A DNA stretch of 64,000 nt from Streptococcus tangpeifui (lineage in GTDB: Bacteria; Bacillota; Bacilli; Lactobacillales; Streptococcaceae), in contig NZ_JAAKDU010000001.1 of NCBI RefSeq assembly GCF_011038795.1, forward strand, positions 124,001 through 188,000, in the 5' to 3' direction. The notes under the pieces were generated by a model. It saw only the letters and a list, made by a program, of their open reading frames with translations, was not told where the DNA came from and ran no database searches. Of this stretch, positions 1 through 9,859 are shown in pieces. Made by a program: the position numbers and the translations under genes. Numbering within the stretch: the stretch's first letter is position 1; the number at the start of each line of letters is the position of its first letter.

Positions 1-583
1 TGACAATCCAGTTGAGCTTGTAATGAATCAAGCTGGTTGAGCCAAGATTATCAAAACCGGCATTACAAAAAGCAGAAACAGCTAGGAAGAAACTGTTAAA
101 GACACCGTTCTGCCAGCCAAACCTTGGAACGAAATCAATCATTAAGGTTAGGGCGGCGAGACATTCGATAGCGAAGGTGATTTTGTAAATCCGAAAAAGA
201 TAGTGCCTGAGATCAGCACTGGAATTATTGCCGATAGAAGATTGAAGGATTTCCTGTTGTCTGAGGGACATCCGTCTGTTAATACTATAATAGCTAAAGG
301 CGATCAGGCTGACCAGCCCTAATCCTCCGATTTGCATCAGGCACATCACGAGAAATTGTCCCAAACCATTATAAACATCTCCAATAGGAAAAACAGAAAG
401 TCCGGTCACGCAAACCATGGACACTGTGTTAAACAGATGGTCTAAATAGCTTGTGGCAGGGGCATTATCGTATTGTGTAATTGGCAAGGATAAAAGCAGA
501 CTGCCAATCAGGATAACAGAAATAAAGCTGGCGCTAATTTGCTGAGCAACAGATAAATTTCTAATAACATTAAACTTTGTCAT
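1..583 (-). CDS. ktrB: Trk/Ktr potassium uptake membrane subunit, 3' part beyond the window
   Basis: Membrane pore subunit of a TrkH/KtrB-type potassium transporter. Only about the first 194 residues lie in the window. The frame starts with ATG at 583, after a GGAG ribosome site at 594-597. It shows an N-terminal membrane helix, then a pore-loop stretch VCVTGLS and later a second loop stretch FCNAGFDNLG, both typical selectivity-filter motifs of the family. It begins 17 bases after the rsmG stop, so the two are probably one transcript. In streptococci a gene pair rsmG-ktrB, with ktrA nearby, is common; ktrA would lie beyond the left edge. TrkH and KtrB cannot be told apart fully from this fragment. 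Confidence 0.85.
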   Translation of the reverse strand, partial: MTKFNVIRNLSVAQQISASFISVILIGSLLLSLPITQYDNAPATSYLDHLFNTVSMVCVTGLSVFPIGDVYNGLGQFLVMCLMQIGGLGLVSLIAFSYYSINRRMSLRQQEILQSSIGNNSSADLRHYLFRIYKITFAIECLAALTLMIDFVPRFGWQNGVFNSFFLAVSAFCNAGFDNLGSTSLIHYKLNWIV

Positions 584-600
584 AGGTAAAAGGACTCCAA

Positions 601-1314
601 TCAGAGGGGCTTCTTATTTGGAAGACCAGCCTTTCGAGGATACTTCTTGGGAGTCTCTTTCTTTTTTTCGAGGACTATGAGAGTGCGGCTGTCTCCATTA
701 GGTAGTTGATAAGTGTTATTGGATTGAACCTTGGCAAATAAGAGGCTAAGAGCTTGCTTGGCTTGGTCCAGTTCCTGATCAGCGGCAGTGGCTTTGAGGG
801 CCAATAATTTGCCGCCAATCTTAAGGAAAGGGATGGTTAGCTCAGAGAGAACCTGCATTCTGGCGACAGCTCGGGCAGTGACAATATCAAAGCTGGCGCG
901 AAAATCTTTATTTTGTCCGAAATCCTCGGCTCGTCCATGAAAGAAATGGACTCCTGTCAGCCCTAAGCCTTTTACAACTTCATTAAGGAAGTTAATTCGC
1001 TTATTAAGAGAATCAATAATGGTCACCTCAATCTCGGGACAAAGTATCTTGATAGGGAGGCTGGGAAAACCAGCTCCAGCTCCGATATCTAATAAGCGAA
1101 GAGGACGATTCTTGATTAACCCTTGTAGGACAGGTGCGATGGAATCATAGAAGTGCTTGAGATAGACGTCCTTCTTATCAGTGATAGCTGTCAGATTGAT
1201 TTTCTCATTCCAAGTCACTAGCAATTCAAAGTAGTCTTCAAACTGCTTTTTCTGCTGTTCTGATAGGGTAAAGCCTTGGCTGGCTAGTAACTCGTAAAAT
1301 TCTTGTGGTGTCAT
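601..1314 (-). CDS. rsmG: 16S rRNA (guanine-N7) methyltransferase RsmG (GidB)
   Basis: Methylates N7 of a conserved guanine in the 530 loop of 16S rRNA using S-adenosylmethionine. The 237-residue protein has the usual family length. The SAM-binding motif [14 protein letters not shown] is clear, followed by the VTARAVA stretch typical of RsmG. The C-terminus carries a basic [14 protein letters not shown] tail common in streptococcal versions. The start ATG has an AGGGAG ribosome site. It is the first gene of a minus-strand pair with the potassium transporter gene. Known family role: loss gives low-level streptomycin resistance in several bacteria. Confidence 0.95.
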   Translation of the reverse strand: MTPQEFYELLASQGFTLSEQQKKQFEDYFELLVTWNEKINLTAITDKKDVYLKHFYDSIAPVLQGLIKNRPLRLLDIGAGAGFPSLPIKILCPEIEVTIIDSLNKRINFLNEVVKGLGLTGVHFFHGRAEDFGQNKDFRASFDIVTARAVARMQVLSELTIPFLKIGGKLLALKATAADQELDQAKQALSLLFAKVQSNNTYQLPNGDSRTLIVLEKKKETPKKYPRKAGLPNKKPL

Positions 1315-1473
1315 TTTTCTCCCTCAAATTGAATAATAGCTTTATTTTACCACTGTAGGTCTCAAAGCTCAATAAAAGAAGACTAAGCCTACTTGTTCTG
1401 CTGTCAGTTTTGTCAGGATTTTGATGAGAGTGAAAGAAATCCATTTGTCCGACTATCTCCTCTTAGCAATTTT

Positions 1474-1482
1474 TGCTATAAT
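1474..1482 (+). promoter_or_regulatory. Extended -10 promoter for lemA-htpX
   Basis: TGCTATAAT forms an extended -10 element 120 bases ahead of lemA, in the spacer between divergent rsmG and lemA. No good -35 box was seen, which fits an extended -10 type promoter. Confidence 0.5.
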
Positions 1483-1601
1483 AAAGATGATCGTGGAGGG
1501 ATTTGAGAATTTTTCTTGTTGATCATCCGGACGATTTTTTTGATTTGAACTTAGTTTAATTTATAAGAGTTTAGATGATGTTTTAAAATGGAGGACAATT
1601 T

Positions 1602-2153
1602 ATGTTATGGATTATAGTTGCCTTAGTGGCAGTTTTAGTGCTTTTGGTCATCATCAGTTACAATGGCTTGGTGCGTCTGCGGATGCAGACTCAAGAATCC
1701 TGGAGTCAAATTGATGTGCAGCTCAAACGTCGTAATGACTTAATTCCAAATTTGTTGGAAACAGTAAAAGGTTATGCAGCCTATGAAGAAAAAACCTTAA
1801 CGAAAATTTCGGAATTGCGGGCACAGGTGACACAAGCAAAATCTCCTGCCGAAACGATGCAAGCTAGTGACGCTCTTACTAAGCAGGTTTCGGGAATTTT
1901 TGCGGTGGCAGAAAACTATCCTGATTTAAAGGCTAATACTAGTTTTGTCAAATTACAGGAAGAATTGACCAATACGGAAAATAAAATTTCCTACTCTCGT
2001 CAACTCTATAACAATACAACGGCTAACTACAACGCTAAGTTGCAAATTTTCCCTAGTAATCTGGTGGCTGCTATCTTTGGTTTCAAACCTGTTCAATTTT
2101 TGGAAACAGCTGAGAATGAAAAAGCTGTTCCCAAAGTTGATTTTAACCTATAG
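1602..2153 (+). CDS. lemA: LemA family protein
   Basis: LemA family membrane-anchored protein of unknown biochemical role. Residues 1-19 form one hydrophobic N-terminal helix. The rest is a predicted helical extracellular domain with the family hallmark [27 protein letters not shown] and the YNxxxxxYN-like segment [20 protein letters not shown]. Length 183 is normal. A GGAGGA ribosome site lies 6 bases upstream. The stop is 9 bases before the htpX start, and the lemA-htpX pair is widely conserved in streptococci, where the two are thought to act together in envelope quality control (inference from context). Confidence 0.93.
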   Translation: MLWIIVALVAVLVLLVIISYNGLVRLRMQTQESWSQIDVQLKRRNDLIPNLLETVKGYAAYEEKTLTKISELRAQVTQAKSPAETMQASDALTKQVSGIFAVAENYPDLKANTSFVKLQEELTNTENKISYSRQLYNNTTANYNAKLQIFPSNLVAAIFGFKPVQFLETAENEKAVPKVDFNL

Positions 2154-2162
2154 GAATTGCCT

Positions 2163-3059
2163 ATGTTATATCAACAGATTGCTTCCAATAAACGCCGTAC
2201 CTTTGTGCTGCTGATTCTTTTCTTTGCGCTTTTAAGCCTAATTGGGGCGGCCGTTGGCTATCTCTGGCTGGACAGCCTAGTTGGAGGAACTATCATCGCC
2301 CTCATCATCGGAACTATCTACGCCGTTTCCATGATTTTTCAATCGACCAATGTCGTTATGTCCATGAACAATGCTCGTGAAGTGACAGCTCAGGAATATC
2401 CTGATTACTACCATGTTGTTGAGGATATGGCTATGGTGGCTCAAGTCCCTATGCCTCGAGTCTTTGTTGTGGACGATCCTTCCCTCAATGCCTTTGCAAC
2501 AGGCTCTTCTCCAGAAAATGCTGCTGTAGCTGCAACTTCTGGTATTCTTGCAGTCCTAAACCGTGAAGAATTAGAAGGGGTGATCGGGCATGAAATCAGT
2601 CATATCCGCAATTATGATATTCGAATTTCTACGATAGCAGTAGCTCTAGCTTCTGCTATCACTCTGATTTCTAGTATCGGCGGCCGCATGATGTGGTGGG
2701 GTGGCGGTCGTAGCCGACGTTCCAACAATCGTGATAACGGCGGCCTAGGTATCATCCTGCTGGTCTTTTCTTTGGTGGCTCTGATTTTAGCTCCTTTGGC
2801 TGCCAGTCTGGTTCAGCTGGCTATTTCTCGCCAGCGGGAATATTTGGCGGATGCCAGTTCGGTAGAGTTGACCAGAAATCCACAAGGGCTGATCAATGCT
2901 CTTAAAAAATTGGATCAATCTCAGCCTATGCAACAGCATGTCGATGATGCCAGTGCAGCGCTTTATATCAATGATCCTCAAAAGAAAGGTGGAATGAAGG
3001 CGCTCTTCTTTACTCACCCACCGATTGCGGATCGAATTGCGCGACTGGAGGCGGCTTAA
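2163..3059 (+). CDS. htpX: HtpX membrane zinc metalloprotease
   Basis: M48-family membrane protease that degrades misfolded membrane proteins. Two N-terminal membrane helices, the zinc site HEISH (residues 143-147) and the third ligand in the REYLADASS motif are all present, with two more hydrophobic helices between them. A TTG lies six bases upstream in frame, but the ATG at 2163 is chosen because AGGA at 2152-2155 is well spaced and family members start with MLYQQI. It forms an operon with lemA and is followed by a terminator. Confidence 0.94.
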   Translation: MLYQQIASNKRRTFVLLILFFALLSLIGAAVGYLWLDSLVGGTIIALIIGTIYAVSMIFQSTNVVMSMNNAREVTAQEYPDYYHVVEDMAMVAQVPMPRVFVVDDPSLNAFATGSSPENAAVAATSGILAVLNREELEGVIGHEISHIRNYDIRISTIAVALASAITLISSIGGRMMWWGGGRSRRSNNRDNGGLGIILLVFSLVALILAPLAASLVQLAISRQREYLADASSVELTRNPQGLINALKKLDQSQPMQQHVDDASAALYINDPQKKGGMKALFFTHPPIADRIARLEAA

Positions 3060-3159
3060 AAGGTTCGCTCTCGAAGGAGGGATAACGGATAAGGCTTGCG
3101 TGAGCTAATTCTGAATAAAATTTAGAGACTGCGTCCTTTTATCTTTAATATAACAAATC

Positions 3160-3188
3160 AAGTCGCCCCTGTAGGGCGATTTTTGTTT
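3160..3188 (+). terminator. Terminator of lemA-htpX
   Basis: Stem TCGCCC / GGGCGA with loop CTGTA followed by TTTTTG, 100 bases after the htpX stop. Confidence 0.8.
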
Positions 3189-3586
3189 GATTGTAAAGAG
3201 ATTGAAAACTATTTCTGTTATATTAAGAGCAATCATTTTAGGGAGAAATTGAGATTATCCTTGTGATTACTACCTAATCCCCTTGAAGATCAAAACGAAG
3301 GGGTGTTGGCTTCAGCAAGCTACGCTTTGTCGCGACACGAGCCAAAGCAATCAACCGTTGTTTTTCAGCTTTAAGGCGACAGGTTCGAACAGTTTACTGA
3401 GTTATTTGAGTAGGGTAGGTGAGTTACGATACCTATTTGCTTCAGTCTATGATAGTAAAGTTACTAGGCTAGGTGGGTAAAGTTGTATCAGGCAGATGTT
3501 TAAAAGATGACTGTCTTATTTTGTTTGATAAGTGAGAAGCGGTAGGTTCTAATTGTTAGTTTCGTTCGGTCATACTAAGGAGAAAG
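3189..3586. other. Intergenic region htpX-yceD, no gene called
   Basis: About 400 bases without a convincing gene. A 65-codon plus-strand frame from a TTG at 3283 has no ribosome site. On the minus strand a short open stretch over about 3275-3395 has coding-like composition (rich in Lys, Arg and Leu, ending LRFDLQGD) but no start codon, so it may be a gene remnant. The yceD promoter is probably in the last 100 bases, but no clear -35/-10 pair was found. Confidence 0.4.
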
Positions 3587-4123
3587 ATGTTTAATATTGC
3601 AGAATTAAAGAAGAATCCAGAGGGACTTCATTTCGACCAAGAGTTAGATATTAAGTCGCTGCTTTTAAGTCGAAATCCAGAGATTATTGATGTTAAAGAC
3701 GTTAGAGCCAAGGGATTGGTAGGATTTGATGATGGGCTTTTCTTGCTCAATTATGATTTGACTTATCAGTTGACCCTGCCGTCCAGTCGTTCAATGGAAC
3801 CGGTTGCCTTTGATAATAACTGCTTTGTTTCAGAGGTATTTATTGAGGCTAGCCGGGTTGAAGCTAAGAAAGACTTGGTTGATGAAGACCTAGTTCTGAT
3901 CTTGGAAACTGATACCATTGATTTAGAGGAAAGTGTTGTTGATAATATTTTACTCAACATTCCGCTCAGAGTTTTAACGCAGGAGGAAGCTGAGGATGAT
4001 AGCCTGCCAGCGGGTAATGATTGGTCAGTTTTAACAGAATCGCAATACCAGGCATTACAGGAGGAAAATAAAGAAGCTAATAATCCCTTTGCTGCTTTGG
4101 ATGGTCTTTTTGATCCAGATTAG
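3587..4123 (+). CDS. YceD family (DUF177) protein
   Basis: Acidic 178-residue protein of the YceD/DUF177 family. Visible signs are the N-terminal FNIAELKKNPEGLHFD, central acidic stretches, and the C-terminal NPFAALDGLFD motif that is typical of the family. In many bacteria yceD precedes rpmF and takes part in 23S rRNA/ribosome maturation; in streptococci it instead sits just before the covR region, as here. An AAGGAG ribosome site precedes the ATG. It is 90 bases upstream of the CovR-like gene, so cotranscription is possible but not shown. Confidence 0.85.
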   Translation: MFNIAELKKNPEGLHFDQELDIKSLLLSRNPEIIDVKDVRAKGLVGFDDGLFLLNYDLTYQLTLPSSRSMEPVAFDNNCFVSEVFIEASRVEAKKDLVDEDLVLILETDTIDLEESVVDNILLNIPLRVLTQEEAEDDSLPAGNDWSVLTESQYQALQEENKEANNPFAALDGLFDPD

Positions 4124-4213
4124 TAGAGAATCGAATGTTTAGTTTATTTGGTGATTTAGCTAGTCTCAGATGAAAATGTGGATTAGCTAAGAAAAAGAAG
4201 GAGGTAGTGGATA

Positions 4214-4900
4214 ATGGCAAAACGCATTCTATTAATCGAAGGCGAGAAAAGTTTATCAAGGTTGGTGTCCTTGAAGTTACAGGAAAAAGGCTATCAGGCA
4301 TTTGTCAGTCAGAATGGTCATTCTGGTTTAAAAATGGCATTGGAAAGGGATTTTGAATTGATTTTTATTGATTTCAACCTCCCTGATCAGGACGGCTTGA
4401 AACTCATGCAAGAAATCAAGAAGGTCAAGAAAGTTTCTACTGTTTTGATGGTCAATCGTGAAGATGTGGAAAATTTACCCAAAACAGAGGGCTTGGCAAA
4501 TGATTACTTGGTTAAGCCCTTTGCAGTGGAAGAGCTTTTGGATAAGGTTGATGAAATTTTCCAACGCAAGGGTTTGAAACGCAAGCCTCCTAAGTCTAAT
4601 CAAACGGCTTATCAGGATTTAATTATGGATGAGGCCAGCCGTTCGGTTATCCGCAGAGGAGAAGCCATAGCTCTGACTAAAAGAGAATTTGCTCTTTTGT
4701 CGACCTTATTGCGGCATATCAATACGGTTATGACACGAGAGGAATTGCTGGACTATGTCTGGAGCTATAACGATGGCACAGTTGAGACTAATGTTGTGGA
4801 TGTTTATGTTCGTTACCTCCGTGGAAAAATTGATATTCCCGGTCATGAATCTTATATCCAAACTGTTCGAGGCTTAGGCTATGTCATTCGAGAACATTAG
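4214..4900 (+). CDS. covR: Orphan OmpR-type regulator, CovR/GcrR-like, with degenerate receiver
   Basis: DNA-binding response regulator, 228 residues: receiver (about 1-120) and winged helix (about 130-226). The C-terminal part (LTKREFALL, MTREELLDYVW, VDVYVRYLRGKID, SYIQTVRGLGYVIRE) is nearly the standard CovR DNA-binding domain. The receiver is unusual: the acidic pair at 9-10 is E-G instead of E-D, the switch residue is Asn81 instead of Thr/Ser, and the following segment is about two residues short. Asp53 and Lys101 remain. No histidine kinase lies next to it; S. mutans also has an orphan CovR/GcrR. A strong AAGGAGGT ribosome site precedes the ATG. It probably works with little or no phosphorylation control (inference). 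Confidence 0.85.
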   Translation: MAKRILLIEGEKSLSRLVSLKLQEKGYQAFVSQNGHSGLKMALERDFELIFIDFNLPDQDGLKLMQEIKKVKKVSTVLMVNREDVENLPKTEGLANDYLVKPFAVEELLDKVDEIFQRKGLKRKPPKSNQTAYQDLIMDEASRSVIRRGEAIALTKREFALLSTLLRHINTVMTREELLDYVWSYNDGTVETNVVDVYVRYLRGKIDIPGHESYIQTVRGLGYVIREH

Positions 4901-5043
4901 AGAAAACTTAGATAGGATAGATTCAAAAATAGCGTAAAAATGGGATAAGATTAGGTTTGGCAGGGAGAGTCAATCCTTTTTTTATGTCCCAAAGTATGGT
5001 AAAATAAAGTATTACTAAAATATGATAGAATTGGGGTGTTTTT

Positions 5044-5541
5044 ATGCGTTGCCCAAGATGTAATAATAATAAATCTAGCGTCATTGACAGTCGTCAGGCT
5101 GAGGATGGCAATACTATTCGTCGGCGTCGTGAATGTGACCATTGTGGGACTCGTTTCACTACCTTTGAGCGAATTGAAGAAGTGCCCCTCTTGGTTGTGA
5201 AAAAGGATGGAACTCGGGAACAATTCTCTCGTGATAAGATTCTCAATGGTATTATCCAAAGTGCCCAAAAGAGGCCGGTTTCTAGCACTGATATTGAGAA
5301 TGTTATTAGTCGGATTGAGCAGAAAATTCGCAGTGAGTATGATTCCGAAGTGTCGAGTGAGGTGATTGGCAATCTGGTTATGGATGAGTTGGCTGATCTG
5401 GATGAAATTACCTATGTCCGTTTTGCCAGTGTTTATCGCTCCTTCAAGGATGTTGATGAAATCGAGAATCTCCTCCAACAAATTACCAATCGTGTTCGTA
5501 GTAAAAATAAGAAAAATAAGGTAAACGATGAAACCAATTGA
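5044..5541 (+). CDS. nrdR: Transcriptional repressor NrdR
   Basis: Represses ribonucleotide reductase genes in response to ATP/dATP. Residues 1-34 form a zinc ribbon (CPRC ... CDHC) followed by the FTTFERIE motif; residues 49-139 form the ATP-cone ([16 protein letters not shown]). The 165-residue length is slightly longer than usual because of a basic C-terminal tail. The gene overlaps dnaB by 14 bases, so nrdR-dnaB-dnaI is one translation-coupled operon. Confidence 0.95.
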   Translation: MRCPRCNNNKSSVIDSRQAEDGNTIRRRRECDHCGTRFTTFERIEEVPLLVVKKDGTREQFSRDKILNGIIQSAQKRPVSSTDIENVISRIEQKIRSEYDSEVSSEVIGNLVMDELADLDEITYVRFASVYRSFKDVDEIENLLQQITNRVRSKNKKNKVNDETN

Positions 5542-6697
5542 TGATTTTTCTTTTGTGAAAAATAATCAGGTCAGCAGGGATATGACCAATTTGATCAGGC
5601 TCTACCTGCCTATTATAGGCAGCGATGCTGCAGTGGTCTATCAATATCTGACTAGTTTTTATGACGGCGGAGGAAGAATTCATAAGTTCGCCGAAATCCT
5701 TAACCATACCCTCTTTGACCTGCCTCGCTTTGAAGCGGCTCTGGCGGTCTTAACTGGTATGGACCTGGTGGCATTTTATCAAGATCTCTCTAATTATATC
5801 ATTGAGCTGAGAGAGCCCCTGACTGCCCAAATTTTTCTAGCGAATCCAGTCTATCGTCGCCTCTTAGAAAGTCATATCGGCGATGTGGCGGTAGCAGAGC
5901 TGGAAATGGAAGACATCAGCCATCTGCGTAATCTCTCTAAGAAATTTTCAGACGTTTTTTCTGATAAGGGAGAAGTGGAACTACATCCTGTGCAGCCCAA
6001 AACTAATTTTGATTTGGAGAGCTTCAAACAGCGGATGACTCTTGATGGTCTCTATTTCGCTAATGAAAAGCAGGATGTCATCGCCCTCAATAATATTTCT
6101 GAAAAGTTTCAGCTGACTTGGTTTGATGTTTATCAGCTGGCTAAGGAAACGTCCAGCCACCATAAGATTCTGCCCAAACGGATTGTTGTTAAGCTGCGAC
6201 AAGGACAAGAATCTCAGTCGGCTGCATTCAGCCACGAGGAAGAGGTCATCCTCAGAGAAGCCAAGGCTTCTACCCCAGAGAATTTCTTAGCTAAAGTTAA
6301 AACTGGTTTGGGAGCTGTAACAACAACTGCCAAGGAAAAGAAAATCTTGGCAGATTTGGTGGAGATGGATTTCCTTGATGAAGTTATCAATATCATGGTT
6401 GTCTATTATTTCAAACGTAATAATTCGGCTACCTTGGGCAGGAATGCTATGATGAGTCTAGCGAATATTGTTTCCTCAAAAAAGGCGATTAGTGCGGAAT
6501 CTGCCCTGACAGTGCTCAGTCAGCATAGCCAAGGTTATTCTAAAAGTAAAGGTCAGGGGGCGGCTAAGCAGACGACCTCCAGTGTGCCAGATTGGAGTAA
6601 TCCAGATTATAAGGAAGAGACCAGCCCTGAGGAGCAGGCAAAATTAGATGAAATGAAGCGACAAATGCTCCAGCGATTAGAAAAAGGAGGTGACTAG
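5528..6697 (+). CDS. dnaB: Replication initiation and membrane attachment protein DnaB
   Basis: Firmicutes DnaB (not the helicase), which acts with DnaD and DnaI to load the replicative helicase at oriC and at stalled forks. The 389-residue protein begins [19 protein letters not shown] and ends with the DnaB/DnaD C-terminal domain ([18 protein letters not shown] and later [18 protein letters not shown]). It lies between nrdR, which it overlaps, and dnaI, which starts immediately after the TAG stop. This order is conserved in streptococci. Confidence 0.92.
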   Translation: MKPIDDFSFVKNNQVSRDMTNLIRLYLPIIGSDAAVVYQYLTSFYDGGGRIHKFAEILNHTLFDLPRFEAALAVLTGMDLVAFYQDLSNYIIELREPLTAQIFLANPVYRRLLESHIGDVAVAELEMEDISHLRNLSKKFSDVFSDKGEVELHPVQPKTNFDLESFKQRMTLDGLYFANEKQDVIALNNISEKFQLTWFDVYQLAKETSSHHKILPKRIVVKLRQGQESQSAAFSHEEEVILREAKASTPENFLAKVKTGLGAVTTTAKEKKILADLVEMDFLDEVINIMVVYYFKRNNSATLGRNAMMSLANIVSSKKAISAESALTVLSQHSQGYSKSKGQGAAKQTTSSVPDWSNPDYKEETSPEEQAKLDEMKRQMLQRLEKGGD

Positions 6698-7597
6698 ATG
6701 GAAAGTATCGGACAAACTCTTAATCGGACAGGGCATGCCAGTCGGGTTAATTTAGACGATTTGACCAATCAAATCATGGCAGATCAGGCGGTAGCTAGTT
6801 TTATTTCAGAGCACCAGCTGAGTCAGGCAGAAATCAAACGCAGCCTCCCCAAGTTCAACCAATTCTTGGTGGAGCGACGGAAGTTTCAAACAGGCGATAG
6901 CAGTTACATAGCCAAGGGTTACGAGCCTATTTTAACCATGAATGAAGGCTATGCAGATGTTTCCTACAAGGAAACTAAGGCCCTCAAGCAGGCTCAGGCG
7001 CAAAGGGCTATCGAAGATCGCATCCATGTAGTCAGCCTACCTAAATCCTATAAGAATATCACCTTTCAAGATGTTGATCTTACAGGATCGCGTTCAGATG
7101 TCTTCCAGTATTTGGTCAATTTTGTTGATCGCTATCCAAGTCCGAATCAAAAGGGACTTTATATCTACGGAGACATGGGGATTGGGAAGTCCTTTATATT
7201 GGCAGCCATGGCCCATGAGTTATCCGAGAAAAAGGCTGTTGAGACGACCATGCTTCATTATCCCAGCTTTGTTATTGATATTAAAAATGCTATCAATTCT
7301 GGCAGCGTCAAGGAGGAAATTGATGCAGTCAAGGCGGTTCCAGTCCTTATCCTAGATGATATTGGGGCTGAACAGACCACTTCTTGGGTCCGGGATGAAA
7401 TTCTCCAAGTAATTCTGCAGCATCGAATGTTGGAAGAATTGCCGACCTTCTTCACTTCCAACTATAGCTTGGCTAATTTGGAAGCTAAGTTTGGCAATAT
7501 CAAAGGGGCCGATGAATCTTGGCAGGCTAAGCGTGTCATGGAACGTATTCGCTATCTCGCTAAGGACGTTCACCTCTTAGGTGAGAATCGGCGGTGA
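6698..7597 (+). CDS. dnaI: Primosomal helicase loader DnaI
   Basis: AAA+ ATPase that loads the replicative helicase. Walker A GDMGIGKS is at residues 158-165, Walker B is VLILDDIGAE, and the arginine-finger region near VMERIRYLA is present. The N-terminal domain aligns to the helicase-binding domain, but the cysteines that bind zinc in Bacillus DnaI are absent here (no Cys in the whole protein). The ATG directly follows the dnaB stop, with AAAGGAGG as ribosome site inside the end of dnaB. Confidence 0.93.
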   Translation: MESIGQTLNRTGHASRVNLDDLTNQIMADQAVASFISEHQLSQAEIKRSLPKFNQFLVERRKFQTGDSSYIAKGYEPILTMNEGYADVSYKETKALKQAQAQRAIEDRIHVVSLPKSYKNITFQDVDLTGSRSDVFQYLVNFVDRYPSPNQKGLYIYGDMGIGKSFILAAMAHELSEKKAVETTMLHYPSFVIDIKNAINSGSVKEEIDAVKAVPVLILDDIGAEQTTSWVRDEILQVILQHRMLEELPTFFTSNYSLANLEAKFGNIKGADESWQAKRVMERIRYLAKDVHLLGENRR

Positions 7598-7758
7598 TTT
7601 TGAGGGTAGCGCAAGGTGAATGGCTTCCTAGGCAAGGAACTTGCTCCTGTTTCGCCTGCTAAATTTAATTTGCCAGAAAGTATTGCTTGGCTCCCTAGGA
7701 GCTAGATTTATAAATAACTGACTCTTTTACCTATAAGTCAGACAAGAAAGGAAAACAA

Positions 7759-9069
7759 ATGGCCTTACCTACTGTGGCTATTGTGGGTCGTCCTAATGTG
7801 GGGAAATCGACCCTTTTTAATCGGATTGCGGGTGAACGCATTTCCATTGTTGAAGATGTGGAAGGGGTAACCCGAGACCGAATTTATACTAAAGCGGAAT
7901 GGCTTAATCGCCAGTTTTCTATTATTGATACAGGTGGTATCGATGATGTTGATGCTCCCTTTATGGAACAGATCAAGCATCAGGCGGATATTGCTATGAC
8001 TGAAAGTGATGTCATCGTCTTTGTTGTTTCCGGCAAGGAAGGTGTGACAGATGCCGATGAATATGTAGCCAAGATCCTTTATCGCACCCACAAACCGGTT
8101 ATTCTGGCCGTCAACAAGGTGGATAATCCGGAGATGCGTAACGATATTTATGATTTTTATGCACTGGGCTTAGGGGATCCTTACCCTCTTTCCTCTGTTC
8201 ACGGCATTGGGACTGGTGATATTCTCGATGCCATTGTTGAAAGTCTTCCGGTTGAAGAAGACGATGACAATCCTGATATTATCAAGTTCAGCCTGATCGG
8301 CCGCCCCAATGTTGGCAAGTCCAGTCTTATCAATGCCATGCTGGGTGAGGAGCGAGTAATCGCCAGCCCTGTCGCTGGAACTACGCGGGATGCTATTGAT
8401 ACGGACTTCGTTGATGATGAGGGACAAGAGTACACCATGATTGATACTGCAGGCATGCGGAAATCTGGGAAGGTCTACGAGAATACCGAAAAGTACTCTA
8501 TTATGCGTTCTATGCGGGCAATTGACCGTTCGGATGTAGTCCTCATGGTTATCAATGCTGAGGAAGGCATCAGAGATTACGATAAACGAATTGCTGGCTT
8601 TGCCCATGAAGCTGGTAAGGGAATTATCATCGTGGTCAATAAGTGGGATACCATCAAAAAGGACAACCATACAGCCAGCAAATGGGAAGAAGATATTCGG
8701 GATAATTTTCAATTCTTAAGCTATGCTCCGATTGTCTTTGTCTCAGCGGAAACGAAGCAGCGCCTGCACAAGTTGCCTGAACTGATTAAAGGCATCAGCC
8801 AGAGTCAAAACACGCGGATTCCATCTGCTGTACTTAATGATGTGATTATGGATGCGGTTGCTATTAATCCAACACCGACTGATAAAGGCAAGCGCCTGAA
8901 AATTTTTTATGCAACTCAGGTTTCGGTTAAACCGCCGACTTTTGTTATCTTTGTTAATGACGAAGAGCTCATGCATTTTTCCTATATGCGTTTTTTAGAA
9001 AATCAAATACGTGAAGCCTTTACCTTTGAAGGAACACCTATTCATTTGATTGCTCGAAAGCGAAAATAA
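7759..9069 (+). CDS. der: Ribosome biogenesis GTPase Der (EngA)
   Basis: Essential double GTPase acting in 50S subunit assembly. Both GTPase domains show GRPNVGKS (near residues 9 and 183), DTGG/DTAGM switch motifs and NKVD/NKWD specificity motifs. The C-terminal KH-like domain is present ([15 protein letters not shown]). Length 436 is standard. AAGAAAGGA gives the ribosome site. A 160-base spacer separates it from dnaI, so it may have its own promoter; only an imperfect CTGACT/AGTCAG dyad (7718-7741) was seen there. Confidence 0.97.
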   Translation: MALPTVAIVGRPNVGKSTLFNRIAGERISIVEDVEGVTRDRIYTKAEWLNRQFSIIDTGGIDDVDAPFMEQIKHQADIAMTESDVIVFVVSGKEGVTDADEYVAKILYRTHKPVILAVNKVDNPEMRNDIYDFYALGLGDPYPLSSVHGIGTGDILDAIVESLPVEEDDDNPDIIKFSLIGRPNVGKSSLINAMLGEERVIASPVAGTTRDAIDTDFVDDEGQEYTMIDTAGMRKSGKVYENTEKYSIMRSMRAIDRSDVVLMVINAEEGIRDYDKRIAGFAHEAGKGIIIVVNKWDTIKKDNHTASKWEEDIRDNFQFLSYAPIVFVSAETKQRLHKLPELIKGISQSQNTRIPSAVLNDVIMDAVAINPTPTDKGKRLKIFYATQVSVKPPTFVIFVNDEELMHFSYMRFLENQIREAFTFEGTPIHLIARKRK

Positions 9070-9796
9070 GCTCAAGTGAAGCTGGAAGCCGAAAGATGCT
9101 TCTTTGCAACTGTATTTGCATTGTCGGATAGTATCAACGGTTTAGTAACACCAAATGCGTGCTGATTGGTCAAGCGTAAAGATTGAGTAAATTAGTGGAG
9201 ACGGCCCATTTGTTTACTTAAAATAGTCAGGAATTATTGAGGTTCTGATAAAATAACAGCAAGAAGAAGCAGGTTACTGGTGCTCAAATGATTCACAATG
9301 TTTCTCGTAGCAATCGGCTATTATGTCAAAATCGATCGCTAGCGCAGGGGTGGGATGATCAGGTTGAACTGTGAAAAGCTAGTTGGATAGCTCTATTAAG
9401 CCAAGCTTACATCTAATGATATTCTCACGGACATTCTTTCACAGACTTGCTACTTTTGCAATGCCTACAATCGTCTGTTTCTTAACAGCACGAAGCTAAG
9501 GCTCCTAAGAGTTCTGAGAAATGGCTCTGTTATCTGATAAGCAGCGAGCACATAGAGCAGGAAGTAATCGAAAAAATGTTGTGGGCTTCTTTGAACCCTT
9601 GGTCAAGAAATTACTATGGAATGCGCTGTCGAACTTAACCAATTGCTTTCTTTTAAAATGGAGGCTCGATTGAATGAGTTCAATCGTGACTGTAAGACAG
9701 GACTGGGATTGACTTTCTCGGTCTTTTACTTTTGTTATTATCAATGTTTGTGCTTCAAATCCTGTTAGAAATAATTGCCTGTTTTTAAAGTTTTAA
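9070..9796. other. Long spacer after der, probably decayed sequence
   Basis: Over 700 bases with no credible intact gene. Several short plus-strand open stretches in different frames (for example about 9487-9640, ending YYGMRCRT, and 9617-9767) look like pieces of a decayed gene, but no family was recognised. A short GGGGTGGGATGATCAGGTTGA stretch near 9347 faintly resembles modules of the intergenic repeats at 36-47 kb. No der terminator was seen. Confidence 0.35.
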
Positions 9797-9828
9797 CTTG
9801 ACTGATAGCGGACTTCAAGGTGTAAAAT
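9797..9828 (+). promoter_or_regulatory. MerR-type promoter/operator of the aldo/keto reductase
   Basis: -35 TTGACT (9798-9803) and -10 TAAAAT (9823-9828) are 19 bases apart, longer than the normal 17. A dyad CTTGA-N13-TCAAG (9797-9801 and 9815-9819) lies between them. This layout is typical of promoters activated by MerR-family regulators. No MerR gene is nearby. Confidence 0.45.
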
Positions 9829-9859
9829 GGGGATGAAATTCCTAAAGGAGGTCATTATC

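Noticed and set aside
3283..3480. 65-codon plus-strand frame after htpX
   Set aside because: TTG start without ribosome site, composition unlike a protein, and a better coding pattern on the other strand.
4951..5481. 176-codon minus-strand frame over nrdR
   Set aside because: Antisense shadow of nrdR with no family features.
8170..8712. 180-codon frame on the minus strand inside der
   Set aside because: Fully antisense to a highly conserved GTPase gene; shadow frame.
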